Assembly (NCBI RefSeq): GCF_008806775.1
Contig: NZ_WAEM01000004.1
Location: forward strand, 124,001 to 188,000
DNA from: Flavobacterium luteum
GTDB taxonomy: Bacteria; Bacteroidota; Bacteroidia; Flavobacteriales; Flavobacteriaceae
DNA length: 64,000 nt
Reading direction: 5' to 3'
A model generated the notes under the pieces. That model was not told where the DNA came from, did no database searches, and saw nothing but the letters and a program-made list of their open reading frames with translations. The position numbers were made by a program, and so were the translations under genes. Positions within the stretch are counted from its first letter, which is position 1. Each line of letters opens with the position of its first letter. Below, one piece after another: positions 45,404-54,427 of this stretch.

Positions 45404-46294
45404 ATGATAAAAAAACTAAAACTGATTTATAGATTTTTTCTAGATTTAATTAGTAAAGTAAAGTATTTTATTTTTTTGAATAAAGCATCTAAGGATCAAT
45501 CCAAAAATCTTTTGGTATTAGATAATAATTCTGAAATCGATCTTGTAACTATTGCTTTTAATAATCCTTTGATGATTGAATTTCAAATACAGTTATTAAG
45601 AAAAAATATAACAGATAAGTTCAGCCATATTATAGCTGATAATTCGAATGATCCTAAAGTTAGAAAAGTTATCAGTGATTTATGCAAGTCTTCTAACGTG
45701 AGCTATGTAAGCATACCGGTTAACACTTATTTCCGAAACAAATCGCACGGTGCTGCTATGCATTGGGTTTATAAAAATGTAATAAAAAAACGGAATAACT
45801 TATATTTTGGTTTTTTAGATCATGATATTTTTCCAACAGAATCATATTCCATTTTAAATAGGGTTAAGAATAATATTTACGGAAGAGTCATCCATTCTTA
45901 TATGCCCAATGGATATAATGAAATAATTACCAAAGAGTTTCCATATTGGTCGTTATGGGCGGGATTTTATTTTTTGAAATCAGACTTGATGTATCATGAA
46001 AATGTATACGGATTTAATTTTGATCCTAAATCTTTTCAAAAAGGATCCTATTTAGATACAGGTGGAGGTTTATGGGATGTATTAATGAGTAAAATAGAAT
46101 ATCCTGGAGAACTGGCAACTTATAGTGCTGTAAAATTTAGAGAATCAGAAGTGAGTAATATAAAAACGGATTATTATGAAAAGGTAGATGACTGGGTTCA
46201 CTTTGTGAATATTTCAAATTGGTATGAGACTCCTAATGCCAAAGAAAAAAATGATTTCATTGTAAAATTATTAACAGAGCTACGAGATAAATAA
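45404..46294 (+). CDS. Divergent GT2-like glycosyltransferase
   Basis: A 296-residue protein with a basic N-terminal extension of about 40 residues that may contact the membrane. EIDLVTIAFNNPLMIEFQIQ near residue 45 and SHIIADNSNDPKVRKVI near 72 correspond to the GT2 fold, and YFGFLDHDIFPTES near 134 supplies the DxD-like motif. Family 2 membership is likely but the similarity is weaker than in its neighbours. The following GT2 gene begins at the next base after the stop. Confidence 0.7.
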   Translation: MIKKLKLIYRFFLDLISKVKYFIFLNKASKDQSKNLLVLDNNSEIDLVTIAFNNPLMIEFQIQLLRKNITDKFSHIIADNSNDPKVRKVISDLCKSSNVSYVSIPVNTYFRNKSHGAAMHWVYKNVIKKRNNLYFGFLDHDIFPTESYSILNRVKNNIYGRVIHSYMPNGYNEIITKEFPYWSLWAGFYFLKSDLMYHENVYGFNFDPKSFQKGSYLDTGGGLWDVLMSKIEYPGELATYSAVKFRESEVSNIKTDYYEKVDDWVHFVNISNWYETPNAKEKNDFIVKLLTELRDK

Positions 46295-47098
46295 ATGCCA
46301 TTTTTTTCAGTTATAATCCCTACTTTTAATCGCGCAACAATTCTCCCTAGAGCATTAAAATCTATTGTAGAACAAAGTTTTTCTGATTGGGAACTGATTA
46401 TAGTAGATGACGGAAGTACAGATGATACTAGAACTAGTATTGAAAATTTTCTAAAAGACAACAGAGTAAAGTATATAGTACAAGAGAATCAAGGAGTTTG
46501 TACCGCAAGAAATTTAGGTTCGGAAAAGGCCATAGGAAACTTCATCACTTTTTTAGATAGTGATGATTATGTTAGCGACTCATGGTTGATGGATTTTTAT
46601 AATGAAATTAAAACATCATCTGCTGATATGGTGAGATGCAAGTCTCTTGTAAACAATCTGCCAGAAGACAATGAGTATATTCTTTTAGCTGGTAATTTTA
46701 CCGTTAAAAGAGACTTGTTTTTAAATGCAGGAAAATACGACGCAAATCTAACTTTTGGAGAAAACACAGAACTAAAATGGCGATTAGAAGCTAGCAAACC
46801 AAAAGTTTCAAATATTTCAAATTGTAATTTCTTTTACGAAAATGACCTTTCTAACAATAGTGACAAGAAAAAAGAAAACCAAATAGATTTTACTTATTAT
46901 ATCTTAAAAAAGCATAGAGACTTATTTGAAAAAAATAAAAGGTGGAAACAAATAGTTTATCAAATTGCAGGAGTAAATTGTTTACAATTGGGAAGAATAA
47001 AAGAAGGAAGAAGTTTAATGTGGAAAGGATATTTTAGCAATCTAAAACATCTAAAATCACTATTTAGAGCAATTAAATATTCTGTAAATAAAGCATAG
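46295..47098 (+). CDS. GT2 glycosyltransferase
   Basis: A 267-residue family 2 enzyme of standard form: FFSVIIPTFNRATILPRAL at the start, ELIIVDDGSTDDTR near 33, NQGVCTARNLGSEKA near 65 and the metal motif FLDSDDYVSDSW near 88. GENTELKWRLEASKP near 158 is the acceptor-side region. No membrane helices. The gene is directly joined to the previous one without a gap. Confidence 0.88.
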   Translation: MPFFSVIIPTFNRATILPRALKSIVEQSFSDWELIIVDDGSTDDTRTSIENFLKDNRVKYIVQENQGVCTARNLGSEKAIGNFITFLDSDDYVSDSWLMDFYNEIKTSSADMVRCKSLVNNLPEDNEYILLAGNFTVKRDLFLNAGKYDANLTFGENTELKWRLEASKPKVSNISNCNFFYENDLSNNSDKKKENQIDFTYYILKKHRDLFEKNKRWKQIVYQIAGVNCLQLGRIKEGRSLMWKGYFSNLKHLKSLFRAIKYSVNKA

Positions 47099-47154
47099 AC
47101 AATTAAAAATAGTCTCTCTAACTAATGTAATTGACATAAAATAATAACAAACAA

Positions 47155-48018
47155 ATGGAATCACTTAAAATTACTGTAGTAATGGTAACTTATAACAGAA
47201 GTAAAGTTGTAAGTGAAGCAATTGATTGTTTGCAAAAACAAACATATCCCATAGAAAATATTATTATTATTGATAATTGTAGTACAGACGATACCTTAGA
47301 AGTATTATCCAAAAGAAAAGCAGTAGACTCTAGAATTCAGTTTCGAATGCGAGATGAGAATGGAGGATATGCAGCTGGTTTAGAAACAGGAATTTTATGG
47401 GGACTAAGTGATTTTGAAACGGATTATTTTTGGATGATGGATGATGATAGTTATCCAGTTCCAGAGGCGCTTGAGCTTTTAGTTAAGGGAATTGCTTCTT
47501 ATAAATATGACATGTTGGGATTATCTGGTTTTAGGATGACAACAACTACAAAAAAAACAATTGAACCTCTAGAGGAAGTACAAACTGTTGATTATATTTT
47601 AATAGATAATGCTTTAGTAAAAAAAGGAGTTGCCGAGAAAGTTGGTGCTCCTAATCCAGATTTCTTTATGATGTGTGAAGATTATGAATATTGTCTTCGT
47701 ATAAAAAAAGCAGGGTTTAAGATAGGTGTAATGAAGAATAATCATGTGAATCGTTTGCACCTAGGTTCTCAGAAATTTTCTAAAGCAACACTTTGGAGAG
47801 GGTATTATCATTCTAGAAATCACATGATAATTCTTCGTCAATATTTTTCTTGGAATATGATGATTCATTATGTTTTGATGCAATTGAAATACCTTTTCGG
47901 TTCATTTTCAGCACCCGATAGATTCACAAGAATAAAGTTCAGACTGATAGGAGTTTATCATGGTTTGATTGGTAAAAAAGGGAAAACGTTACGACCAGAT
48001 ACTTTAAAATTTCAATAA
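47155..48018 (+). CDS. GT2 glycosyltransferase (rhamnosyl/galactofuranosyl-transferase-like)
   Basis: A 287-residue family 2 enzyme: ITVVMVTYNRSKVVSEAID, IIIIDNCSTDDTLEVL near 35, RDENGGYAAGLETG near 63 and the triple-aspartate motif WMMDDDSYPVPEA near 92. CEDYEYCLRIKKAG near 178 provides the catalytic base region. The pattern resembles GlfT/WbbL-type enzymes. Its stop codon shares one base with the start of the next gene. Confidence 0.87.
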   Translation: MESLKITVVMVTYNRSKVVSEAIDCLQKQTYPIENIIIIDNCSTDDTLEVLSKRKAVDSRIQFRMRDENGGYAAGLETGILWGLSDFETDYFWMMDDDSYPVPEALELLVKGIASYKYDMLGLSGFRMTTTTKKTIEPLEEVQTVDYILIDNALVKKGVAEKVGAPNPDFFMMCEDYEYCLRIKKAGFKIGVMKNNHVNRLHLGSQKFSKATLWRGYYHSRNHMIILRQYFSWNMMIHYVLMQLKYLFGSFSAPDRFTRIKFRLIGVYHGLIGKKGKTLRPDTLKFQ

Positions 48019-48653
48019 TGCTAAAAAAAATCTTAAATTATTCACGAGAACAGCTCTATCAGAGACTGGCTAAAATTCGATTGAAAAATAAGAATTTTTC
48101 CATTATTTCTGATGATTGTTGGGGGGGTAGAGTATATACAGATGTTGGTATTTCCTATACTTCACCCACTGTAAATCTCTTTTTTTATTCGTCTTGTTTT
48201 TTGAAATTAGTACAAGATTTAAAAACTTATATTGATAAAGATTTAGAATTTGTATCTGTTTCAAAGTATGAAATTGCCAATCAATCAAGGAAAGAATCAG
48301 GAAAGAATTATCCTATAGGAAAGTTAGGCGATATAGAAGTTCATTTTTTGCATTCAAAAGACAACGAAGATGCATTAACAAAATGGAATTACAGAAAAAA
48401 GCGCATAAATTATGACAAACTGTTTTATAAATTTTCAGATGCTTACCTTATAGATCCAAACGATCTAATAGAATTTGAAAAATTACCATTAAAAAATAAA
48501 GTGATTTTTGTTTCAAAAAAGTATGAGGGTTTAGCCAATTCAATTCATTTAAAAGAGTTTGAAAAAAATGGATTTGTAGGCGATGCATTCAAATACAGAT
48601 GGATTTATCGTAAGTATTTTGATTCTGTTAAATGGTTGAATAATGGTAAATAA
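48018..48653 (+). CDS. DUF1919 exopolysaccharide biosynthesis protein
   Basis: A 211-residue protein of the DUF1919 type, found in many polysaccharide loci without a proven reaction. The family signature is visible as FSIISDDCWGGRVYTD near residues 27-42, followed by YTSPTVNLFF near 47, and a late YKFSDAYLIDPNDL segment. It may be a glycosyltransferase or transferase of a non-sugar group. A run of seven G at 48121-48127 encodes part of the CWGG motif and is a possible slippage site. The gene overlaps the previous one by one base and the next by eleven. Confidence 0.75.
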   Translation: MLKKILNYSREQLYQRLAKIRLKNKNFSIISDDCWGGRVYTDVGISYTSPTVNLFFYSSCFLKLVQDLKTYIDKDLEFVSVSKYEIANQSRKESGKNYPIGKLGDIEVHFLHSKDNEDALTKWNYRKKRINYDKLFYKFSDAYLIDPNDLIEFEKLPLKNKVIFVSKKYEGLANSIHLKEFEKNGFVGDAFKYRWIYRKYFDSVKWLNNGK

Positions 48654-49560
48654 CCAATTGTCTAATACTAAGTTTGCAGGTTTTTTAATGACTTATGAAC
48701 GGGCCGATATTTTAGAACAAACAATAGAAAAAATACTGTCGCAGTCTATTGCTCCTGAAAAATTACTCATTGTTGACAATAGTGAATCGAATGCGACAGA
48801 ATTAATGATAAAGAGATTGGAAAACCCAATCTTGGTGTATCACAAAGTAGGAAAAAATTCAGGTCCAGCCGGTGCAGCCAAAGTAGGGTTAGAACTGTTA
48901 AGTAAAGAAGGTTTTGATTGGATATATTGGGGAGATGATGATGATGCCCCTGTTTTTCAAGATACTTTCAAGATACTTTTGCATACAGCTTTATCTAATG
49001 AAAAGTGTGGATGTGTTGGAGTTGTTGGACAATATTTTAATCGAGTTACAGGTTTTGTAAAAAGGGTTCCAAATGAATTGTTACAATCTGAGGGTGTTTT
49101 AAAAGTAGATACCATTGCAGGAGGAATGTCAAAAATTGTGAGCGGTGAAATGATTAGGAAACATCAAATTTTCCCTGATGAGAAATTGTTCTTTGGTATG
49201 GAAGAATTAGATTTTGATTTAAAAATAAAGAAAACGGGTTATCATTTATTGGTGGACAGACCATTTTATTACAAGCATCGTTTAAAGTGGGATAGAGTTG
49301 ACGTTCCCAATAAAACCCTACAAGCCAAATCTGACAATGCTCTTGTTAGAGAATATTACTCGATAAGAAATGGTTTGTATATCTATAAAAAAAACGGTTT
49401 GGTTAGTGCTTGTATGATTTTTTTCGCTTATTATGCTACAAAACAAGTTTTCAGTTTTAAATTTGGAATCAAACATGGAAAAAGTAGATTTAAGTTATTT
49501 TACAAAGCAATATCGGATTTGTTTTTTTCAAAAATGGGAAGGTTTATACCTTCAAAATAG
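48643..49560 (+). CDS. GT2 glycosyltransferase
   Basis: A 305-residue family 2 enzyme: FAGFLMTYERADILEQTIE near residue 11, KLLIVDNSESNATE near 38, GPAGAAKVGLELL near 72 and the acidic motif YWGDDDDAPVF near 94. FGMEELDFDLKIKKTGY near 183 is the acceptor/base region of GlfT-like enzymes. A weakly hydrophobic stretch near 250-265 may contact the membrane. It overlaps the DUF1919 gene by eleven bases. Confidence 0.85.
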   Translation: MVNNQLSNTKFAGFLMTYERADILEQTIEKILSQSIAPEKLLIVDNSESNATELMIKRLENPILVYHKVGKNSGPAGAAKVGLELLSKEGFDWIYWGDDDDAPVFQDTFKILLHTALSNEKCGCVGVVGQYFNRVTGFVKRVPNELLQSEGVLKVDTIAGGMSKIVSGEMIRKHQIFPDEKLFFGMEELDFDLKIKKTGYHLLVDRPFYYKHRLKWDRVDVPNKTLQAKSDNALVREYYSIRNGLYIYKKNGLVSACMIFFAYYATKQVFSFKFGIKHGKSRFKLFYKAISDLFFSKMGRFIPSK

Positions 49561-49584
49561 AAAATAGTAATTAGAATATAATTC

Positions 49585-50583
49585 ATGAAAATACTTATTA
49601 CTGGCGCTGCGGGATTTATAGGAATGCATGCAGTATCAAAATTTGCTTCTTTAGGACATGATGTCATTGGTTTAGACAATATAAACGCCTATTATCAAAC
49701 CGATTTAAAGTATGCTCGTTTAGCCGAGTTAGGAATTAGTAGGGATGATTTAGAATACAATAAAAAAGTGAATGGAGGTAAAAATATTCAATTCGTTTTA
49801 CTCGATATTCAGGATGCAGGAAATCTAAATTCATTATTTGCAAACCAAAAATTTGATATTGTCATTCATCTCGCAGCTCAAGCTGGTGTTCGATATTCAA
49901 TTACAAATCCACGAGATTATATAGATAGCAATATAATCGGTTTTTATAACATATTAGAAGCTTGCAGAAATTTTCCAGTAAAACATTTGGTTTTTGCTTC
50001 AAGTTCATCCGTTTATGGCAATACCGATGCTATTCCGTTTTCTGAAAATCAAAACACCGATTTGCCAGTAAGTTTTTATGCAGCTACCAAAAAAAGCAAT
50101 GAAGTCATGGCACATGCTTATGCCGATTTGTATCAATTGAAAATTACGGGCTTACGGTTTTTTACAGTTTACGGACCATGGGGTAGGCCAGACATGGCTC
50201 CAGTTTTATTTGCTAAAGCAGGTATGGAGCATAAACCCATCAAGGTTTTTAATAATGGCGAACAAAGTCGGGATTTTACTTATATTGATGATATTATACA
50301 AGGAATTGTTTTGGTATCTCAAAGCGAATTAAACGACAAAAAGTTTCAAATTTTAAACATTGGAAAAGGCAGTCCTGTTGCTCTTATGGATTTTATACAT
50401 CTTTTAGAACGCGAATTAGGCACTCCTTTTCAATACGATTTTATGCCACCTCAAAAAGGTGATGTAGTAATGACCTATTCTAGTACTAAAGAAATAGAAA
50501 AGTTAGGGTACAAAGCAACAACACCATTAGAATTAGGGATTCCTAAATTTATTGAATGGTTTAAATCGTATTATAAATATTAA
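49585..50583 (+). CDS. UDP-glucuronate 4-epimerase (CapI-like)
   Basis: A 332-residue extended SDR enzyme: ITGAAGFIGMHAVSK at the start, then LDNINAYYQTDLKYARL near 35, the segment typical of UDP-GlcA 4-epimerases (CapI/GAE type). AAQAGVRYSITNP near 97, ASSSSVYG near 134 and the catalytic YAATK near 159 follow, and YGPWGRPDMAP near 195 is also typical. It would turn UDP-GlcA, made by the dehydrogenase at 18283, into UDP-GalA. Gene spacing (24 bases after the GT2) keeps it in the operon. Confidence 0.88.
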   Translation: MKILITGAAGFIGMHAVSKFASLGHDVIGLDNINAYYQTDLKYARLAELGISRDDLEYNKKVNGGKNIQFVLLDIQDAGNLNSLFANQKFDIVIHLAAQAGVRYSITNPRDYIDSNIIGFYNILEACRNFPVKHLVFASSSSVYGNTDAIPFSENQNTDLPVSFYAATKKSNEVMAHAYADLYQLKITGLRFFTVYGPWGRPDMAPVLFAKAGMEHKPIKVFNNGEQSRDFTYIDDIIQGIVLVSQSELNDKKFQILNIGKGSPVALMDFIHLLERELGTPFQYDFMPPQKGDVVMTYSSTKEIEKLGYKATTPLELGIPKFIEWFKSYYKY

Positions 50584-50601
50584 AGATCTATCTTTTATTT
50601 A

Positions 50602-52200
50602 ATGAATTCACCAATTAAAGTTATAATTCTAACAGACGGTCAGCGCGTAAAAAAGTGGGTTGCCGATATTGTTGAATATGTTGCCTCATCTTCAGATTTT
50701 GTTGTTAGCGGTGTAGTTGTAAATAAAGGGAGTAAGCATTCCAATTCTTCTTTTTTATATAGAGGGTTACGCTATTTAGATAGTAAGTTCTTTAAAGCTA
50801 AAAGCAATCCGTTTCAGACAGTATCTCTAAATTTAGATACTAATTTAATTTATTCAACCACTCCAATACAAAAACAATTTAGCGATTGGCTCGATGAAGA
50901 TTGCCTTTCTTTTTTAAGAGAAAAACAGCCTGATTTAATTCTTCGTTTTGGTTTCAGAATTTTGAGAGGACCAATTTTAGCGATGCCTAAATTTGGAATT
51001 TGGTCTCTACATCACGGCGATAATAAAGTTAATCGAGGTGGGCCACCAGGTTTTTGGGAAGTGGTTAGGCAAGAAGAAATTTCTGGAGTAACATTACAAC
51101 AAATCACAGAAGATTTAGATGGAGGCAAAGTCATCGGTAGAGCTTTCACAAAAACAGATCTTTTATCATTTCATAGAAATCAAGTCAATTTGTTTGAAAC
51201 TGGCGTTAGGCTTTTTCATGAAAAGTTAGACAAGCTAGCAATTGGTAAGCTATTGTCTGAAAGGGAACCATTTGATTTTTATAGCAATCCACTTTTTAAA
51301 AACCCCGATAATAAAAGGGCGTTAAGAATTATTTTTGATTTTGGAATTCGAATTTTGAAACGAACTTTCGAAAATCTTTTTTATGAAGAACAATGGATTA
51401 TTAGTCATTCTAAAACCAACAATTCAGAAGAATCATTCTATCGATTTCAAAATTTAATTCCTCCTAAAGGGATAAGTTGGGCAGACCCATTTCCGGTTTA
51501 TCACAATAATGAATTGTGGTTATTTGCCGAAGAAATTATAGGTAAAGGATTGGGCAAAATAGTCTGTTTTAAATACATAAACGAAGAAAAGCGTTTTGGA
51601 AGTCCACAAACAATAATTCAAGAATCCTTTCATTTATCGTATCCTTTTGTTTTTCAGTATGAAAATACATGGTATATGATGCCCGAAACAGGTGATTCAG
51701 GTAATGTAATCCTTTATAAATCCAAATCGTTTCCTTACAATTGGACGAAACAAAAAATAGTTGTTGAAAATAAAAAATTATACGATGCTACTCCTTTCGA
51801 ACACAATGGGAAATGGTATTGTTTTGCTTCAGAACGATCCAAAGCTACATTAACGCCTAATGATTTATTGCAACTTTACATATTAGAAGATGGACCTTTA
51901 GGTTCGTGGAAAGAACACCCTGCAAGTCCAATAAAAATAGATGTTAGAGGTGGGCGATGCGCTGGTGAAATTTTTCAGAAAGAAGGAAAAACTTTTCGTC
52001 CTGCACAATTAGGAGCTCCAAAATACGGGTATGCCATTCAAATATATGAGATTTTACAACTAGATGATTTAAATTACGAGGAGCGTTTAGTAGACACCAT
52101 TTTACCAAATTGGAGAAAAGAAAATTTGGCAACACATACTTATAATCAAGCAAATGGTTGGCAATTTATTGATAGTCAACAATTGGTAAGAAAAATATAA
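50602..52200 (+). CDS. Formyltransferase-like domain fused to a propeller-like C-terminal domain
   Basis: A 532-residue protein. The N-terminal 240 residues follow the formyltransferase fold: PDLILRFGFRILRGPIL near 113, FGIWSLHHGDNKVNRGG near 133 and EDLDGGKVIG near 173. The usual Asn-x-His-Pro-Ser motif is altered to Ser-Leu-His-His-Gly, so the His and the late Asp are kept but the Asn is lost. From about residue 280 a repeat-rich domain with WADPFPVYHNNELWLFAEE, HLSYPFVFQYENTWYMMPE and KLYDATPFEHNGKWYCFAS resembles five-bladed propeller domains seen in glycosidase-like or GIPC-glycosyltransferase N-terminal domains. The combined activity, perhaps sugar N-acylation with glycan binding or transfer, is unknown. 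Confidence 0.72.
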   Translation: MNSPIKVIILTDGQRVKKWVADIVEYVASSSDFVVSGVVVNKGSKHSNSSFLYRGLRYLDSKFFKAKSNPFQTVSLNLDTNLIYSTTPIQKQFSDWLDEDCLSFLREKQPDLILRFGFRILRGPILAMPKFGIWSLHHGDNKVNRGGPPGFWEVVRQEEISGVTLQQITEDLDGGKVIGRAFTKTDLLSFHRNQVNLFETGVRLFHEKLDKLAIGKLLSEREPFDFYSNPLFKNPDNKRALRIIFDFGIRILKRTFENLFYEEQWIISHSKTNNSEESFYRFQNLIPPKGISWADPFPVYHNNELWLFAEEIIGKGLGKIVCFKYINEEKRFGSPQTIIQESFHLSYPFVFQYENTWYMMPETGDSGNVILYKSKSFPYNWTKQKIVVENKKLYDATPFEHNGKWYCFASERSKATLTPNDLLQLYILEDGPLGSWKEHPASPIKIDVRGGRCAGEIFQKEGKTFRPAQLGAPKYGYAIQIYEILQLDDLNYEERLVDTILPNWRKENLATHTYNQANGWQFIDSQQLVRKI

Positions 52201-52202
52201 AC

Positions 52203-53342
52203 ATGCGAATACTATTAGTTATAGATTCTTTTTTTACAGGTGGAGCAGAATTTTCTACTTTGGAATTGTTCAGCTATTTAAAGGATATGGGAGAGGAAAT
52301 CCTTATTTGTAAAACAAAAGAAATGCATCCTGAATACAATCCAGAATCATTTGGATTAGACAGTAAACTGATTAAAACTTTACCACAAAAAGGATTCTGG
52401 GAGAAAAGAAAGGCATTGCAACAAATTATTTTAGATTTTAACCCAGATTGTATTCATTCGGTATTGTTTAATTCCAATTTATTGGTTCGGTCTATTCGAG
52501 TTCTCGATAATTCCTTTGTGCATTTAGAAAGTTTAGTCAATCATACATATAGCGATAATCGTTTAAATGAACCTGGAGTTACAAAGTACAAATTAGAATT
52601 TTACAGATTTTTAGACATAATTACTAGTTCTTTCGGAACTAATCATTTTCATCCAAATGGGTATTCTGTGGCAGAACATTATCAAAAGAAACTTGGTATT
52701 TCTGCCAAAAAAATGACAGTGGTTCACAGGGGTAGAAAAGGAGAAAATTATGAAGTTGCTTCTTTATCTAAATCAGATTTTGGAATAGCTGAAAATCAAT
52801 TGGTATTAATCAATGTGGCACGTCAAGAATATCAAAAAGGTCAAGATGTTTTGTTTGATGCCATTTCACTTCTTCAAAAAAATATAGTAGACAAAATCCA
52901 TCTGTTAGTTGTTGGAAGAGAAGGTAAAGCAACTTTATCGTTACAAAAACAAGTTCAAGAAAAAGGGATAAGTTCTTATGTTTCTTTTTTAGGACACAGA
53001 ACAGATATTCCTGCACTTCTAAACATGTCAGATATTTTTGTTTTTCCATCACGATTTGAAGGTTTGCCTGGAGTTTTGATTGAAGCTGAAGCTGCGAGTT
53101 TACCAATTATTTGTACGCATTTGTCTATGATGCTTGAAGTGGTAAAAGCGAATGAAAATGCTTTAACTTTTGAAATAAATAATGCAAGTCAATTAGCTTC
53201 GGCAATTGAAAAACTAGTAACGAAAGTTGATTTAAGAACTTGTTTCTCGAAAAAAAGCAAAGAAATTTTTAAAGAAAACTTTCAAATAGAGTCAGTACAT
53301 CAAAAAATGTATGATTTGTATCAAAAACTAACTCATAAATGA
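52203..53342 (+). CDS. GT4 glycosyltransferase
   Basis: A 379-residue GT-B enzyme: RILLVIDSFFTGGAEFSTLE at the start, INVARQEYQKGQDVLFDA near 202 and the E-x7-E motif in SRFEGLPGVLIEAEA near 281. It begins two bases after the formyltransferase-like gene and overlaps the next GT4 gene by four bases. It is the first of three consecutive GT4 genes with similar EGLPGVxLEA motifs. Confidence 0.88.
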   Translation: MRILLVIDSFFTGGAEFSTLELFSYLKDMGEEILICKTKEMHPEYNPESFGLDSKLIKTLPQKGFWEKRKALQQIILDFNPDCIHSVLFNSNLLVRSIRVLDNSFVHLESLVNHTYSDNRLNEPGVTKYKLEFYRFLDIITSSFGTNHFHPNGYSVAEHYQKKLGISAKKMTVVHRGRKGENYEVASLSKSDFGIAENQLVLINVARQEYQKGQDVLFDAISLLQKNIVDKIHLLVVGREGKATLSLQKQVQEKGISSYVSFLGHRTDIPALLNMSDIFVFPSRFEGLPGVLIEAEAASLPIICTHLSMMLEVVKANENALTFEINNASQLASAIEKLVTKVDLRTCFSKKSKEIFKENFQIESVHQKMYDLYQKLTHK

Positions 53343-54427
53343 TTATTTTTCAACTGATTCAAAAGCCTCAAAAGCGAGGTGCAGAGATTTTCGCTGCTCA
53401 ACTTTCGGAACAATTACAACAGCTAGGGCATAAAGTTATTTTAATCAGTTTATTTGAAGGAGTTTGCGATTTGCCTTTTTCAGGAAAAATTATTCATTTA
53501 AATAGACCTTTATCAAAACGCTGGTATGATTTTACTGCTTGGAAAAAATTAGCGCAATTAGTAAAAGAATACAAACCTGATTTAGTACAATGTAATGCTG
53601 GAGACACACTAAAATTTGCGGTTTTGTCTAAGCTAATATTTGGTTGGAAATCTTTGATAGTAGCTCGTAATGCAAGTACTGTTAGTGGTTACATAAAATC
53701 AAAGAGTACAAAGAAGATTAATGAATTTCTTTATTCTAAAACAGATGCAATTATTTCGGTTTCTGAATATTCCAAAAAAGATTTGAATCAATTATTTCCA
53801 GCTACCAAAAATAAAACAACTGTAATTCCTATAGGAGTAGAGAAGCAGGTTATTCATAAAGTTGATTGGAAAGAAGCTAATAACACTCCCTTTAATATCA
53901 TTCATGTTGGTGGATTTACTTTCGAAAAAAATCATAAAGGGCTATTAGATATTTGGGAATTGTTTTTAAAAAAACAGCCTAATGCAATTCTTCATCTTTT
54001 TGGAGATGGTCTACTACGAAAAGAAATTGAGAAAATAGTAGAAGTTAAGAAGTTAGGGTCATCCATTCTTTTTTATGGTTGGGTCACTAATCCTTTAGAT
54101 TATATAGCTAAAGCAGATGTACTAGTTTTACCAAGTATTATTGAAGGTTTACCGGGTGTTATTTTAGAAGCTATGTATTGTAAAACAGTAGTAGTTGCGA
54201 ATAACGTAGGTGGTATTTCGGAGATTGTAAAGCCTAATGAAACTGGATTCTTAGCAGAAAAAGGGAATGAAGAAGAATTTGCATCACTAATGAAAAAAGC
54301 AATTGATTCAAATACTAATGATATTGCTAATCAAGCTTACAGTTTAGTTGAAGAAAATTTTAGTAATGAATACATAGTTCAACAATTTGAAAAGACCTAT
54401 TTAAAAATAAGTAATGGAAAAAATTAA
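53339..54427 (+). CDS. GT4 glycosyltransferase
   Basis: A 362-residue GT-B enzyme: QLIQKPQKRGAEIFAAQL near residue 5 with the donor-loop region, NIIHVGGFTFEKNHKGLLDI near 187, and the E-x7-E motif in SIIEGLPGVILEAMYCKT near 264. NNVGGISEIV follows. It overlaps both neighbours (4 bases before, 14 after), so translation of the three GT4 genes is probably coupled. Confidence 0.88.
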   Translation: MIIFQLIQKPQKRGAEIFAAQLSEQLQQLGHKVILISLFEGVCDLPFSGKIIHLNRPLSKRWYDFTAWKKLAQLVKEYKPDLVQCNAGDTLKFAVLSKLIFGWKSLIVARNASTVSGYIKSKSTKKINEFLYSKTDAIISVSEYSKKDLNQLFPATKNKTTVIPIGVEKQVIHKVDWKEANNTPFNIIHVGGFTFEKNHKGLLDIWELFLKKQPNAILHLFGDGLLRKEIEKIVEVKKLGSSILFYGWVTNPLDYIAKADVLVLPSIIEGLPGVILEAMYCKTVVVANNVGGISEIVKPNETGFLAEKGNEEEFASLMKKAIDSNTNDIANQAYSLVEENFSNEYIVQQFEKTYLKISNGKN

